DNA of 64,000 bases. Source: Oceanimonas sp. GK1. GTDB taxonomy: Bacteria; Pseudomonadota; Gammaproteobacteria; Enterobacterales; Aeromonadaceae. The stretch lies in assembly GCF_000243075.1 (NCBI RefSeq), contig NC_016745.1, positions 1,505,001-1,569,000 on the forward strand, given 5' to 3'. The notes below the pieces were generated by a model, which searched no databases, was not told the DNA's origin, and saw nothing but the letters and a program-made list of their open reading frames with translations. Of this stretch, positions 10,039 through 18,686 are shown piece after piece. How positions within the stretch are numbered: the first letter of the stretch is position 1; each line of letters opens with the position of its first letter. Both the position numbers and the translations under genes were made by a program.

Positions 10039-10801
10039 AATCCCAGGACAGGTTGGACACCAGCCGGCAGGGCTCGCAGAAAAAGTCGAAAATGTCGTGC
10101 AGCGGCGTGTCCAGCCGCCAGTCGCCGCCACAGCCGGGGCAGGGGCGGGCCTGCTCGGCAGCGAGGCTGTCGCCGCCCACCCGGTACAGATAGTAGAAGG
10201 TGGGCACTCGGGTCAGGAACTCGATGCGCTTGGCCAGATCGCGCCCTCGGCGGCTGAGCAGGCTGGTGGTGGAAGCAATCTCCTCCACCGCCTGGTGCTC
10301 CAGAATGGAGCCGTTCATCTGCAACTGATCACAGGCTTCCCAGTCTTCCTGCCATTTCAGCACCTGCTTGAAGTCGCCGTTGGCCACCGCCGGAATCCGG
10401 TACAGCGGAATGGGGGCGAAATGCTCGCCGCAGCGCAAGGGAGAGCAGGTGTGCAGATAGCTGGTATAAAGCACCTGCCATGAAGGGGGGTGCGCCTCGT
10501 CGGTGGTGTCGGAGTTGAGATCCGGGCCGCGCGGGGTCACTTTCGGGCTGGTCAGCCCCGCCTGGTGCAGCCGCTCCACCGCCCGCTCTACCTGACGGCT
10601 GTAATGACGCGGGTGCAGGCTGTCGGCTTCCGGGCACACCACCCGGCTGGTGAGCCAGCCCTGGTGAATGACGGTAGGAAATTCCCGGCCGAGGATCTGG
10701 CCGTTGTAACGCAGGGCGTCGAGCAACTGGCGGATGGCGGATTCCGCCTCGGCCAGGGCGGTGTCCTGGTAGCAGTCAAACTGAAGTTCACAAACCCACA
10801 T
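10028..10801 (-). CDS. DUF2310 Zn-ribbon protein
   Basis: The 257-aa protein matches the DUF2310 family (Zn-ribbon, possibly nucleic-acid binding), found mainly in gammaproteobacteria. The C-terminal zinc ribbon is visible as CPGCGG followed about 20 residues later by CEPC. The N terminus starts MWVCELQFDC, with an alpha/beta-like region and no membrane segment. It overlaps the upstream 93-aa gene by one base (TGATG), so it is coupled to it. No reaction is known. The syd neighbourhood is conserved for this family in related genera as far as I recall. Confidence 0.78.
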   Translation of the reverse strand: MWVCELQFDCYQDTALAEAESAIRQLLDALRYNGQILGREFPTVIHQGWLTSRVVCPEADSLHPRHYSRQVERAVERLHQAGLTSPKVTPRGPDLNSDTTDEAHPPSWQVLYTSYLHTCSPLRCGEHFAPIPLYRIPAVANGDFKQVLKWQEDWEACDQLQMNGSILEHQAVEEIASTTSLLSRRGRDLAKRIEFLTRVPTFYYLYRVGGDSLAAEQARPCPGCGGDWRLDTPLHDIFDFFCEPCRLVSNLSWDFKS

Positions 10802-11082
10802 CAGGTGTTTGGCTCCTCAAGGCGGGCCAGGCGGGCCTCCAGCAGGCGGACTTTTTCTTCCAGCGCCGTCAGGCGATCGTCCGGGGTTGGTGCAAGGGGG
10901 GGCTGAGCCGGCGTGGTCCGGGCTGCGGGCAGCGACGCCGGATCCTGGCGGTGGCGGTTCACCAGGCTGATAAGCTCGGCCATGTTGACCGGGCCCGACA
11001 AGCGGGCCCGTACTGTGGCGGTGGTGATCGCCTTGCCCTCGCTGGCCAGGCGGTGAATGATATCGATGATCTCCTGGGACAT
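10801..11082 (-). CDS. Hypothetical protein, possible small DNA-binding fold plus coiled coil
   Basis: The 93-aa protein was not recognised. Residues 1-45 (GKAITTATVRARLSGPVN and the following helix) resemble the helix-turn-helix lead of KfrA_N-type proteins. A proline/alanine-rich linker follows, then a leucine-heptad coiled coil at the C terminus (LTALEEKVRLLEARLARLEE). Its stop overlaps the DUF2310 start by one base. It could be a small DNA-binding or scaffold partner of the Zn-ribbon protein; that is inference. Confidence 0.6.
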   Translation of the reverse strand: MSQEIIDIIHRLASEGKAITTATVRARLSGPVNMAELISLVNRHRQDPASLPAARTTPAQPPLAPTPDDRLTALEEKVRLLEARLARLEEPNT

Positions 11083-11095
11083 GGGGGCTCCGTGG

Positions 11096-11323
11096 TTATC
11101 TCAGGCTGGCATTGAGCTGATCAATGACTTCCGCCCAGTCGGAGTCTTCCTGCAGCCCTTCCTTCAAAAAGCTGGCCTGGGCGTGGTTCCAGAACGGCGC
11201 CTCCACCAGCTCCACCTCCGGGGGCAGCCGGTGATTGTGCAGAAAGTGCTCTATGCCCTGGTGGCTGGCATCCAGCCCCAGTTGTTCAAACAATTCGCTG
11301 AACGGGTGAACAATATGCTCCAT
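11096..11323 (-). CDS. DUF2789 family protein
   Basis: The 75-aa acidic protein fits DUF2789, a family of short proteins of unknown function. Family features are MEHIVHPFSELFEQLGL at the start, a central PFWNHAQASFLKEG motif and the end DWAEVIDQLNA. It lies 13 bp upstream of the 93-aa gene on the same strand and is probably cotranscribed. There is no membrane segment and no known activity. Confidence 0.82.
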   Translation of the reverse strand: MEHIVHPFSELFEQLGLDASHQGIEHFLHNHRLPPEVELVEAPFWNHAQASFLKEGLQEDSDWAEVIDQLNASLR

Positions 11324-11359
11324 GGTTACCTCCGGTTGCAGTGATCAATGGCATTCAGG

Positions 11360-11662
11360 TTACAGCATAGGTGATGGCGGCTCGCGCAGCACCGGCACCG
11401 ACACCTCCACCACGCGCAGGCCGCTGAGCCAGAGGTCGCCCTCGTTGTGCTGCAGGCCGTCATGGCTGAACTCAAAACGAAAATGGGCCAGCCACCGGCC
11501 CTGGCGCCGACAAAAACGATAGCGATACACGCTCAGCAACTGCAACTGCTGGCGCCTGCAATAGTGCACCAGCCAGCGGTTGGCGAACTCGCTCTGGCGG
11601 CGCAACTGCCAGAGCCCGGCCCCCAGCAGGGCCAGTGCCAGCAGCCCGAGCAGCTCAGTCAC
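11360..11662 (-). CDS. DUF3301 membrane-anchored protein
   Basis: The protein of about 100 aa has one N-terminal membrane helix (LLGLLALALLGAGLW) followed by a basic soluble part with CRRQQLQLLSVYRYRF and a C-terminal FEFSHDGLQHNEGDLWLSGLRVV strand region, as in DUF3301. I chose the GTG at 11662 because it overlaps the stop of the DUF3549 gene (GTGACTGA) and gives the family start V/M-TELL. A GTG at 11683 would add seven residues. It is coupled with DUF3549, its usual partner in related bacteria. Function unknown. Confidence 0.78.
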   Translation of the reverse strand: MTELLGLLALALLGAGLWQLRRQSEFANRWLVHYCRRQQLQLLSVYRYRFCRRQGRWLAHFRFEFSHDGLQHNEGDLWLSGLRVVEVSVPVLREPPSPML

Positions 11663-12689
11663 GGGCCATGGCGAACAGGCCACCCAGGGCCTGTTTCAGC
11701 GGCGTGGACAGCTCGGGGTTGTGCAGGTTGGCCAGGATCAGCGGACGCAGCGCCGGTACCGACACCAGTTCGGCAAACAGGCCGTTAAACAGCTCGCCGT
11801 GCCGCTCGGCCAGCAGCGTCAGGTAGGGCAGCAGCAGGGCCTCGTCGGTCAGCTCCTGCCACAACCGGGCGGCCAGGGTCAGCAGCAGGGGCTGGCTCGG
11901 CTGCTGGGTCAGCAGGCTGGCGATTTTGGCGCTGCGCTCACGAAAGGGGGCACAGCCGGCGGTGGCGCGCAGCAGCAGGGCGATGCGCGCCTCGTCGGGC
12001 TCGGCCCGCTCCAGCTCACCGTTAATGGCGTCGATCATGGCCCTGGCCAAGGGCGCGGGCAGCGGATGATGCTCGCACTGGGTCAGCAGCGCCTGCTGCA
12101 CCGGCGCCGGCAGTTGCCACAGTCGCTGTTGCACCGAGCTGGCCAGGGCGGCATCGGTATGCAGCCGGGCCGCCACGTCGGCCAGCCCCTGCAGGCCCAG
12201 TTGTTGCCAGTCGTGGGCACCGGGATGGCTCAAATAGTTCAGGGTGTCCTGATAATAGGCGGACGGCGCATGATCCAGTGCCAGGCTCAGGCGGGCGTGA
12301 AAGGCGGCCAGCTTGTCCTGGGGCGGCTGAAAGGTAAAGGGCGTATCCGCCAGCCGTTGCTGTTGCGCATCGGTCAATGGGGCGTGAATGTCGCCGCCGA
12401 GCTGTTCGACCAGCGCCGACAGAAAATGCTTGACCGCGGCGTTGTTGAACAGGCCGCGTTCGTCCAGGGGAATTTTGAGAAACCACACATAGGGCTGGCC
12501 GCCCTGTTGCTGCCAGTAGCATACCGCCAGCCAGGCATGCCGCTGCAACGGCCAGGGGTAGGGGCGCTGGCCGCGCTCGATGGCGACAAAGTCGTCCTGC
12601 TCCAGGGGCTGCAAGCGCCGGCCCAGGTCGAACAGGCGAAAGTCGGTACCGGCCTGGGTCAAAAATTCGCTGAGTGTGTCTATTTGCAT
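11655..12689 (-). CDS. DUF3549 family protein
   Basis: The 344-aa protein fits DUF3549, a gammaproteobacterial family of unknown function about 340 aa long. It begins IDTLSEFLTQAGTDFRLFDLG and contains YVWFLKIPLDERGLFN. The second half is alanine- and leucine-rich with helical repeats resembling HEAT/ARM repeats, ending LKQALGGLFAMARD. It overlaps the DUF3301 gene. No catalytic motif was seen; a scaffold role is possible but unsupported. Confidence 0.82.
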   Translation of the reverse strand: MQIDTLSEFLTQAGTDFRLFDLGRRLQPLEQDDFVAIERGQRPYPWPLQRHAWLAVCYWQQQGGQPYVWFLKIPLDERGLFNNAAVKHFLSALVEQLGGDIHAPLTDAQQQRLADTPFTFQPPQDKLAAFHARLSLALDHAPSAYYQDTLNYLSHPGAHDWQQLGLQGLADVAARLHTDAALASSVQQRLWQLPAPVQQALLTQCEHHPLPAPLARAMIDAINGELERAEPDEARIALLLRATAGCAPFRERSAKIASLLTQQPSQPLLLTLAARLWQELTDEALLLPYLTLLAERHGELFNGLFAELVSVPALRPLILANLHNPELSTPLKQALGGLFAMARD

Positions 12690-12775
12690 CGGCTCCTCCA
12701 GTCTTGAGGGCGAATTATAGGGAGTTGGGGGCCGGGATGGTATAGTGGCGGGCCGTTTTACCCGGAGTTTGCCCC

Positions 12776-13111
12776 ATGCCCGCCGACATTCCTGGCCTGC
12801 TGACCGACATTGAACAAGCGCTCAAGGCGCTTGGCTGGTGGCAGGACGCGCCGCCATCTCCCGAGGCGCTGGCGAGTACCCAGCCCTTTTGTGTCGATAC
12901 CCTGAGCCTGCCCCAGTGGCTGCAGTTTGTGTTGTTGCCTCGGCTGCGGGCCCTGGTGGCGGCAGGCAGCCCCCTGCCGACCCGCATTGCCGTTTATCCC
13001 ATGGCGGTGGAAAGCTTCCGCGGGATGAAGGAAGACACACAGGCGCTGGCCGAGGCCATTGCGCAGCTGGACGAGGCCCTCAGCGGTCAGCGGGTGGTGC
13101 GGGACGCATGA
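12776..13111 (+). CDS. yqcC: YqcC family protein (DUF446)
   Basis: The 111-aa protein matches YqcC/DUF446, a small helical protein of unknown function that sits next to truC in E. coli. Matching sequence includes STQPFCVDTLSLPQWLQFVLLPR and LPTRIAVYPMAVESF. Its stop overlaps the truC start (ATGA), so translation is coupled. It is the first gene of a yqcC-truC-glsB-yqcA unit. Confidence 0.93.
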   Translation: MPADIPGLLTDIEQALKALGWWQDAPPSPEALASTQPFCVDTLSLPQWLQFVLLPRLRALVAAGSPLPTRIAVYPMAVESFRGMKEDTQALAEAIAQLDEALSGQRVVRDA

Positions 13112-13872
13112 GTATCGAACTGGTGTATGAGGATGACTGGCTGGTGGCGGTTAACAAGGAACCGGGACTGCTGGTGCACCGCAGCTGGCTCGACCGCCAC
13201 GAAACCCGCTTTGCCATGCAGCTGACCCGGAATGCGGTGGGCTGCCATGTGTTTCCGGTGCACCGGCTGGACCGGCCCACCTCCGGTCTGCTGCTGTTTG
13301 CCAAGAGCGCCGAGGTGGCCCGCACCCTGACCGAGGATTTCGCCGAGCGGCGGGTTAATAAAACCTACCTGGCACTGGTGCGGGGCTACCTGGAAGGCGA
13401 AGGCCGGCTCGATTATGCGCTGACCCGAGAGCTGGACGACATCGCCGACCAATTTGCCGATGCCGACAAGCCGGCCCAGGACGCGGTGACCCGCTGGCAG
13501 GGGCTGGGGCGGATTGAGTTACCCGTTGCAGTGTCCAAAAAGCACGCCACCAGCCGGTACAGTCTGGTACAGCTCAGCCCGGAAACCGGCCGCAAGCACC
13601 AGTTGCGCCGGCACATGGCGCACCTGCGCCATCCCATCGTCGGGGATACCAGCCATGGCGATGGCCGTCATAACCGTTTTTTTCGTGAAACCTATCGATG
13701 CGAGCGGCTGATGCTGCACGCCGCCCGGCTCGGCCTGACTCACCCGGTCACCGGTGAGGCCCTGCGGCTGGACGCGCCCCTGGACGAGACCTGGCGATCG
13801 CTAATCTGTGAATTCGGTTGGGAAAGGGCCCTCGCGCCCGAAGCGCCGGACGGGGTAAAATTCGCGCTTTGA
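13108..13872 (+). CDS. truC: tRNA pseudouridine(65) synthase TruC
   Basis: The 254-aa RluA-family enzyme converts U65 in certain tRNAs to pseudouridine. The catalytic aspartate is D55 in VHRLDRPTSG. Other family motifs are GLLVHRSWLDRHE near the N terminus and TGRKHQLRRHMAHL-PIVGDTSHGDGRHN in the second half, the latter typical of TruC. The start is the ATG overlapping the yqcC stop. An in-frame upstream extension is open but unneeded, since E. coli TruC is 260 aa. Confidence 0.96.
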   Translation: MSIELVYEDDWLVAVNKEPGLLVHRSWLDRHETRFAMQLTRNAVGCHVFPVHRLDRPTSGLLLFAKSAEVARTLTEDFAERRVNKTYLALVRGYLEGEGRLDYALTRELDDIADQFADADKPAQDAVTRWQGLGRIELPVAVSKKHATSRYSLVQLSPETGRKHQLRRHMAHLRHPIVGDTSHGDGRHNRFFRETYRCERLMLHAARLGLTHPVTGEALRLDAPLDETWRSLICEFGWERALAPEAPDGVKFAL

Positions 13873-13890
13873 GTGGCGTAGGCGCATAGT

Positions 13891-14805
13891 GTGACACTTC
13901 AACCCTTACTTGATCGGATAGACTCCCAGGCCCGCCGGCATATTGGCCTGGGCAAGGTGGCCGACTACATTCCCGCCCTGGCGCGGGTGCCCGCCGAGCG
14001 CTTCGGCATGGCCATCTGTACCCTGGACGGCGAGCTGTATTGCAGTGGCGACGCCCGGGAGCCCTTTTCCATCCAGAGCATGTCCAAGGCCTTCGCCCTG
14101 GCCATGGCCCAGCAACGCTATGGCGACGAGCTGTGGCAGCGGGTCGGCAAGGAGCCGTCGGGCAATGCCTTCAACTCCCTGGTACAGCTGGAGTTTGAGC
14201 AGGGCATACCGCGTAATCCCTTTATCAACGCCGGCGCCCTGGTGGTGGTGGATGCGCTCAGCTCCCGCCTGTCGGCCCCGGTGCACGCCTTTCTGGAAGC
14301 GATGCGGTTGCGGGCCGGCAATCCGGGAATACGCATTGACCACAAGGTCGCCGACTCTGAATACGATCACCGCTTTCGCAATGCGGCCATGGCCAACCTG
14401 ATGAAAAGCTTTGGCAACTTCCGCAATGAGGTGGACGAGGTGCTGAAGGCCTATTTCAGCTATTGTGCCTTGTCCATGAGCTGCGTGGATCTGGCCCGGG
14501 CCTTCAGCTTTCTGGCCAATGGCGGTCGCTGCGTGGTGACCGGCGAGCAGTGGCTGTCCCGGCTGCAGACCCAGCAGCTCAACGCCCTGCTGTTCACCTC
14601 GGGACTCTACGATGCAGCCGGCGATTTCGCCTACCGGGTAGGCATGCCGGCCAAGTCCGGAGTGGGGGGCGGTATAGTGGCGGTGGTGCCGGGACGCTTC
14701 ACGGTGTGCGTCTGGTCGCCGGAGCTGAACTGCTACGGCAATTCGGTGGCGGGGATCTGGGCGCTGGAAGAGCTGTCCCGGGCACTGGACTTACGACTTT
14801 TCTGA
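13891..14805 (+). CDS. glsB: Glutaminase
   Basis: The 304-aa enzyme hydrolyses glutamine to glutamate and ammonia. It has the beta-lactamase-like SxxK motif (SMSK in [10 protein letters not shown]), [32 protein letters not shown], the conserved [15 protein letters not shown] and the C-terminal [16 protein letters not shown]. Length and sequence match E. coli GlsB (308 aa). It starts with GTG 18 bp after truC and sits between truC and yqcA, which are neighbours in E. coli. Glutaminases of this type can support acid resistance; that role here is inference. Confidence 0.95.
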   Translation: MTLQPLLDRIDSQARRHIGLGKVADYIPALARVPAERFGMAICTLDGELYCSGDAREPFSIQSMSKAFALAMAQQRYGDELWQRVGKEPSGNAFNSLVQLEFEQGIPRNPFINAGALVVVDALSSRLSAPVHAFLEAMRLRAGNPGIRIDHKVADSEYDHRFRNAAMANLMKSFGNFRNEVDEVLKAYFSYCALSMSCVDLARAFSFLANGGRCVVTGEQWLSRLQTQQLNALLFTSGLYDAAGDFAYRVGMPAKSGVGGGIVAVVPGRFTVCVWSPELNCYGNSVAGIWALEELSRALDLRLF

Positions 14806-14816
14806 CAGGAGGAGAT

Positions 14817-15257
14817 ATGGCGACAGTGGATATTATTATCGGCACCGTATACGGCTCGGCGGTGCTGGTGGCGGAAACCCTGGAAGAAGCGCTGGTGAAG
14901 GCGGGGCACAGCGTGGCCCTGCATGAGGATGCGGAGCTGGCCGAGCTGGACCCCGCCCATTTCTGGTTGTTTGTCACCTCGACCACCGGCCAGGGCGACC
15001 TTCCGCCCAACCTGGCTCCCCTGTTCGAGGCGCTGCGGGAAACCTGCCCGCCCATTCCTCAGGTGCGTTATGCCCTGGTGGCCCTGGGCGACAGCAGTTA
15101 CGAGCATTTCTGTGGTGCCGGCCGCCGGCTCGACGAGCAACTGCAGGAGCTGCAGGCCCAGCCCGTCACCGAACGGTTGCTGGTGGATGCCACCGACACC
15201 CTGGAGCCGGAAGTGCCCGCTCTGGAATGGCTCAAGGGCTGGATGGAGAAACTCTGA
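14817..15257 (+). CDS. yqcA: Flavodoxin YqcA (MioC-like)
   Basis: The 146-aa short-chain flavodoxin binds FMN and carries single electrons to unknown partners. The phosphate-binding loop near residues 10-16 reads GTVYGSA, where MioC-type proteins have GS-TLGGA-like loops. TSTTGQGDLPPNL (residues 58-70) and ALGDSSYEHFCGAG (from about 91) are the isoalloxazine loops. A strong Shine-Dalgarno sequence (AGGAGG) lies a few bases before the ATG. The truC neighbourhood supports YqcA over MioC. Confidence 0.9.
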   Translation: MATVDIIIGTVYGSAVLVAETLEEALVKAGHSVALHEDAELAELDPAHFWLFVTSTTGQGDLPPNLAPLFEALRETCPPIPQVRYALVALGDSSYEHFCGAGRRLDEQLQELQAQPVTERLLVDATDTLEPEVPALEWLKGWMEKL

Positions 15258-15268
15258 GGCCGTCCGGG

Positions 15269-15329
15269 TTGCCGCTTTGCGGCAATATGCGGGCAAGGCT
15301 GCCCCCATCCGGGGACAAGACCCGCGCTT
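15269..15329 (+). repeat. Interspersed hairpin repeat, copy 1
   Basis: A small hairpin (TTGCCGC / GCGGCAA, 15269-15285) is followed by ATGCGGGCAAGG and GGGACAAGACCCGCGCTT (15287-15329). A similar module in reverse orientation lies at 42257-42346, after purF. This looks like a genome-wide intergenic repeat family. The remaining intergenic DNA up to the S1-protein stop at 15430 contains nothing else I could identify. Confidence 0.7.
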
Positions 15330-15429
15330 CAAAGACGACTTGATTTCATCCCTTTCCCACGCTTGGCGTGAGAATGCATGCTTGGACGGTTTCGGGGGAA
15401 GCGCTGTTGTACGCCTTCCCCCTCCCATC

Positions 15430-16266
15430 TCACCCCTCACGATTGAGCCGAATACCGTCCGCTTCAATCAGGATTTTGCCCTGCTTGTACAGGCCGCCGA
15501 TGGCCTTTTTGAAGGTGCCCTTGCTGATGCCGAACTGGCGATAGATGGTGTCGGGATCCGTCTTGTCGCTCACCGGCAGGCTGCCGCCGGCGGCTTCCAG
15601 CCGGGCCAGGACCTTGTCCGCCGCCTCGTCGGTCTTGCCCGGGCCGGGCTTGAACAGGGTGAGATCCAGCTTGCCGTCGTCCCGCACCTGCTTGATGTAA
15701 CCGCGCAGGCTTTTGCCCATGGGCAGGCGCTCGGGCAGCTCCGATTTGAACAACTGGCCCCAGAAGCGACCATCGACAATCGCCTTGAGCCCCAGCGGGG
15801 TGCCGGCCACGATCAGCAGGCTGACTTCGTCGCCGGCCTGGTAGCGGGGCGTGTCCTTGCTCAAAAAGGGCTCCAGCTTGCTGGTGGCCACCATGCGGCC
15901 CTCGTGATCCAGGGACAGATACACCACATAGTGGCGACCCACCTGCATGGGCTGGGCCTGGTTGCGCGCCGGTACGAAGATATCCTTTTTCATGCCCCAG
16001 TCGAGAAAGGCGCCGAGACGGTTGACCGTGACCACCCGCAGTGAGGCGAACTGGTTTACCCGGGCCTTGGGGCGGGTGGTGGTGAGCACCGGCTCCAGAT
16101 CGGCATCCAAGTAAATGAAGGCGTCTACCTTATCGCCGGGCTTGCAACCGGCGGGCAATTGGCTGTTGGGCAAAAACAGCTCGCCGTAGTCGCCTCCGTC
16201 CAGCCAGCCGCCCTTGTCGTCCAGCCGCAGCAGGGGCAGGGAGTTGTTGTCGCCAAGCTTGATCAT
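15430..16266 (-). CDS. S1-domain RNA-binding protein, CvfB/YitL family
   Basis: The 278-aa protein fits the CvfB family: tandem S1-like OB folds plus a C-terminal winged helix. Visible features are GAFLDWGMKKDIFVPARNQ (the key S1 strand region), ARVNQFASLRVV, GYIKQVRDDGKLDLTLFKPG and the winged-helix stretch DTIYRQFGISKGTFKKAIGGLYKQGKI (quoted here in part for its lysine-rich turn). The start at 16266 (MIKLGDNN) gives the usual 280-aa size; a longer in-frame extension to 16362 is unlike the family. CvfB in Staphylococcus influences virulence gene expression; no role here is established. Confidence 0.88.
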   Translation of the reverse strand: MIKLGDNNSLPLLRLDDKGGWLDGGDYGELFLPNSQLPAGCKPGDKVDAFIYLDADLEPVLTTTRPKARVNQFASLRVVTVNRLGAFLDWGMKKDIFVPARNQAQPMQVGRHYVVYLSLDHEGRMVATSKLEPFLSKDTPRYQAGDEVSLLIVAGTPLGLKAIVDGRFWGQLFKSELPERLPMGKSLRGYIKQVRDDGKLDLTLFKPGPGKTDEAADKVLARLEAAGGSLPVSDKTDPDTIYRQFGISKGTFKKAIGGLYKQGKILIEADGIRLNREG

Positions 16267-16508
16267 GGAGTTCACCGTCATTATCAAAAGTCGTGATCTT
16301 AGCGTGCCGGCCAGGTAAAGACCATCTTTGCGCAAAGACGCGCAAGTCCGTCTCGACATCAATATTTAACCTTTTAAATTCAATGGATTATCATTTTTCT
16401 CTTGCCCTTGCAGCACAAAAGGCTGCTACACTCGGGCAACAGACGAGCACTTTGGTGATTGTGTTCCCGCCCTGAGCGGGCCCGCCATATCAGGAGCGAT
16501 ACGCAAGC

Positions 16509-18404
16509 ATGGATCAGGCACAGATCACCATCCTTGTTATTTTGGCCGCCACCGTGGTGATGTTCATGTGGGGACGCTGGCGTCACGACATGGTGGCTGC
16601 CGGCGCCTTGCTTGCCTGCATTCTTACCGGTCTGGTGGCCCCCGAGGTGGCGTTTGACGGCTTAAGCCATCCTGCCGTGATCACCGTCGCCTGTGTGCTG
16701 GTGCTTAGCAAGGGGCTGCAAAGCTCGGGGGCGGTCGATGTGCTGGCGCGGTTGTTTCTGCCTGCCCAATCCGGCCCCCTGTTGTCGATGATGGCCCTGA
16801 CCGTTCTGGGCGCCGTGCTGTCGGCCTTTATGAACAACGTGGGGGCGCTGGCGCTGCTGATGCCGCTGGCCCTGCAGATGGCCCGGCGGCAGCAGTTGCC
16901 GCCGGGCAAGATCCTGATGCCGCTGGCCTTTGGCACCATACTGGGCGGCATGACCACCCTGATCGGGACGCCACCCAACCTGATCGTGTCCGGCTTTCGG
17001 CAGGTCGGCGGTGGCGAGGGTTTTGGCATGTTTGACTATACCCCGGTGGGACTGGCGGTGGCGGCGCTGGGGGTGCTCTTTATCACCCTTATTGGCTGGC
17101 GGCTGGTACCCGGGCGCAAGCAGTCGGGCATGGAAGGATTCGAGTCTGGTTCCTACATCACCGAGGCGCGGGTGCCGGAAGGCTGCAAGGCCGAGGGCCT
17201 GACCCTGCGCGAGCTGGAGCAGGCGCTAAGCGAGGCCGATGCCCAGGTGCTCGGCCTGGTGCGCAATTCGGTGCGGGTAATGCCGCCAAGCCCGCGCCGG
17301 CGCACCCGGGCCGGCGATATTCTGCTGCTGGAGGCGGAGGCCGAAGCCCTGTCCCCAGCGCTGTCGGCCTTGGGGCTCAAGCTGGAGGGAGCCCGGGCCA
17401 CCCATGATGAGCGCCAGAAGGAAAAAGAAAAAGGCAAGGATAAAGACAAGGAAGGCACGGCCCGGGATGCCGCCGAGCCTGCGAGCGAGGAGCAGGAGAA
17501 AAAGGATAAAAAAGACAAGCCCGAGACCGACGGCTCGGATGAAATCGTGCTGATGGAGCTGGTGATCCTGCCCAGCTCCGAGCTGCTGGGGCGTTCCGCC
17601 CGGGGCATTCAGCTGCGCACCCGCTACGGCATCAATTTGCTGGCGGTGTCCCGCCAGGGTCAGCGCTCCTTCAAGCGGCTGCGGGCACTGGCCTTTCGCG
17701 CCGGTGATCTGTTGCTGATGCAGGGCTCGCCCGAGCTGATTACCGAGTTTGCGTCCAACACCGGCTGTGTGCCTCTGGCTGAGCGGGAGCTGCGTATTCC
17801 CGACAAGCAAAAGGCAATTACCGCCACCATCATCATGGCTGCCTCGGTGGCGATAGCCGCCCTTGGCCTGCTGCCGGCGGCGGTGGCCTTTGCTGCCGGC
17901 GTGCTGGCGTCGATGGCCTTTCGCACCGTGCCGCCACGCTCGGTTTACAATGCGGTGGACTGGCCGGTGGTGGTATTGCTGGGGGCCTTGATCCCGGTGG
18001 CAGATGTAATGGAATCAAGCGGTACCGCCGGGCTGGTGGCGGGCTGGCTGCTGGACGGGGTGGCCCAGGGCAGCGCCCTGGTAGCACTGGCGCTGATCCT
18101 GGTGGTGACCATGACCTTGTCGGATCTGATGAACAACGCGGCCACGGCGGCGGTGATGTGCCCCATTGCCCTGGGCACCGCCAGCCAGCTGGCGGTGAAT
18201 CCGGATGCCTTTTTAATGGCGGTGGCCATTGGTGGCTCCTGCGCCTTTCTGACCCCCATCGGCCATCAGAACAACACCCTTATTCTTGGGCCCGGGGGCT
18301 TTCGCTTCGGGGACTACTGGCGACTGGGTCTGCCGCTGGAGCTGCTGGTGGTGGCGGTCAGTCTGCCCATGCTGTTATGGATATGGCCGCTTCAGGCCGG
18401 ATGA
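16509..18404 (+). CDS. SLC13/DASS-type permease with two RCK_C domains
   Basis: The 631-aa membrane protein has two sets of membrane helices separated by a cytosolic block. GTILGGMTTLIGTPPNLIVSG and, in the second half, LMNNAATAAVMCPIAL and FLTPIGHQNNTLILGPGG are the SLC13 substrate/Na+ motifs of carboxylate or sulfate transporters. The cytosolic block holds two TrkA_C-like domains (around residues 215-295 and 348-420). Between them is a linker of about 45 residues (about 299-344) made mostly of Lys, Glu and Asp. The ligand cannot be assigned from sequence. The downstream DUF3081 gene is 15 bp away. Confidence 0.85.
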   Translation: MDQAQITILVILAATVVMFMWGRWRHDMVAAGALLACILTGLVAPEVAFDGLSHPAVITVACVLVLSKGLQSSGAVDVLARLFLPAQSGPLLSMMALTVLGAVLSAFMNNVGALALLMPLALQMARRQQLPPGKILMPLAFGTILGGMTTLIGTPPNLIVSGFRQVGGGEGFGMFDYTPVGLAVAALGVLFITLIGWRLVPGRKQSGMEGFESGSYITEARVPEGCKAEGLTLRELEQALSEADAQVLGLVRNSVRVMPPSPRRRTRAGDILLLEAEAEALSPALSALGLKLEGARATHDERQKEKEKGKDKDKEGTARDAAEPASEEQEKKDKKDKPETDGSDEIVLMELVILPSSELLGRSARGIQLRTRYGINLLAVSRQGQRSFKRLRALAFRAGDLLLMQGSPELITEFASNTGCVPLAERELRIPDKQKAITATIIMAASVAIAALGLLPAAVAFAAGVLASMAFRTVPPRSVYNAVDWPVVVLLGALIPVADVMESSGTAGLVAGWLLDGVAQGSALVALALILVVTMTLSDLMNNAATAAVMCPIALGTASQLAVNPDAFLMAVAIGGSCAFLTPIGHQNNTLILGPGGFRFGDYWRLGLPLELLVVAVSLPMLLWIWPLQAG

Positions 18405-18419
18405 AACGAGGAAATGCCC

Positions 18420-18686
18420 ATGCAAAACGAACTGGACAACCGCATTATTCTGGAAGTGTTTGACAAGATCCGGCGCTTTGGCGAGCCCTATGAGGATGGC
18501 CACATGTTGGAGGGCATCGTTGCCAAAAGCGATTTCGACGGTTACAGCGTGGTGCTGGAGGGCAGCGGCGTGACCCTGCAGCTCAACTTTCACCAGAGCT
18601 ACCATTTCGAGTACGCCACCACTGGCCTGAAGGATCAGTTCATGGCCAAGGTGGAGTACATTCATCGCCATTTCAACGAGTCATAA
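18420..18686 (+). CDS. DUF3081 family protein
   Basis: The 88-aa protein fits DUF3081, a short gammaproteobacterial family of unknown function. It starts MQNELDNRIILEVFDKI and has FDGYSVVLEGSGVTLQLNFHQ in the middle. I chose the second ATG because ACGAGGAA sits 7-8 bases before it and almost abuts the first ATG (18414). It follows the SLC13 permease closely and is probably cotranscribed. Confidence 0.8.
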   Translation: MQNELDNRIILEVFDKIRRFGEPYEDGHMLEGIVAKSDFDGYSVVLEGSGVTLQLNFHQSYHFEYATTGLKDQFMAKVEYIHRHFNES

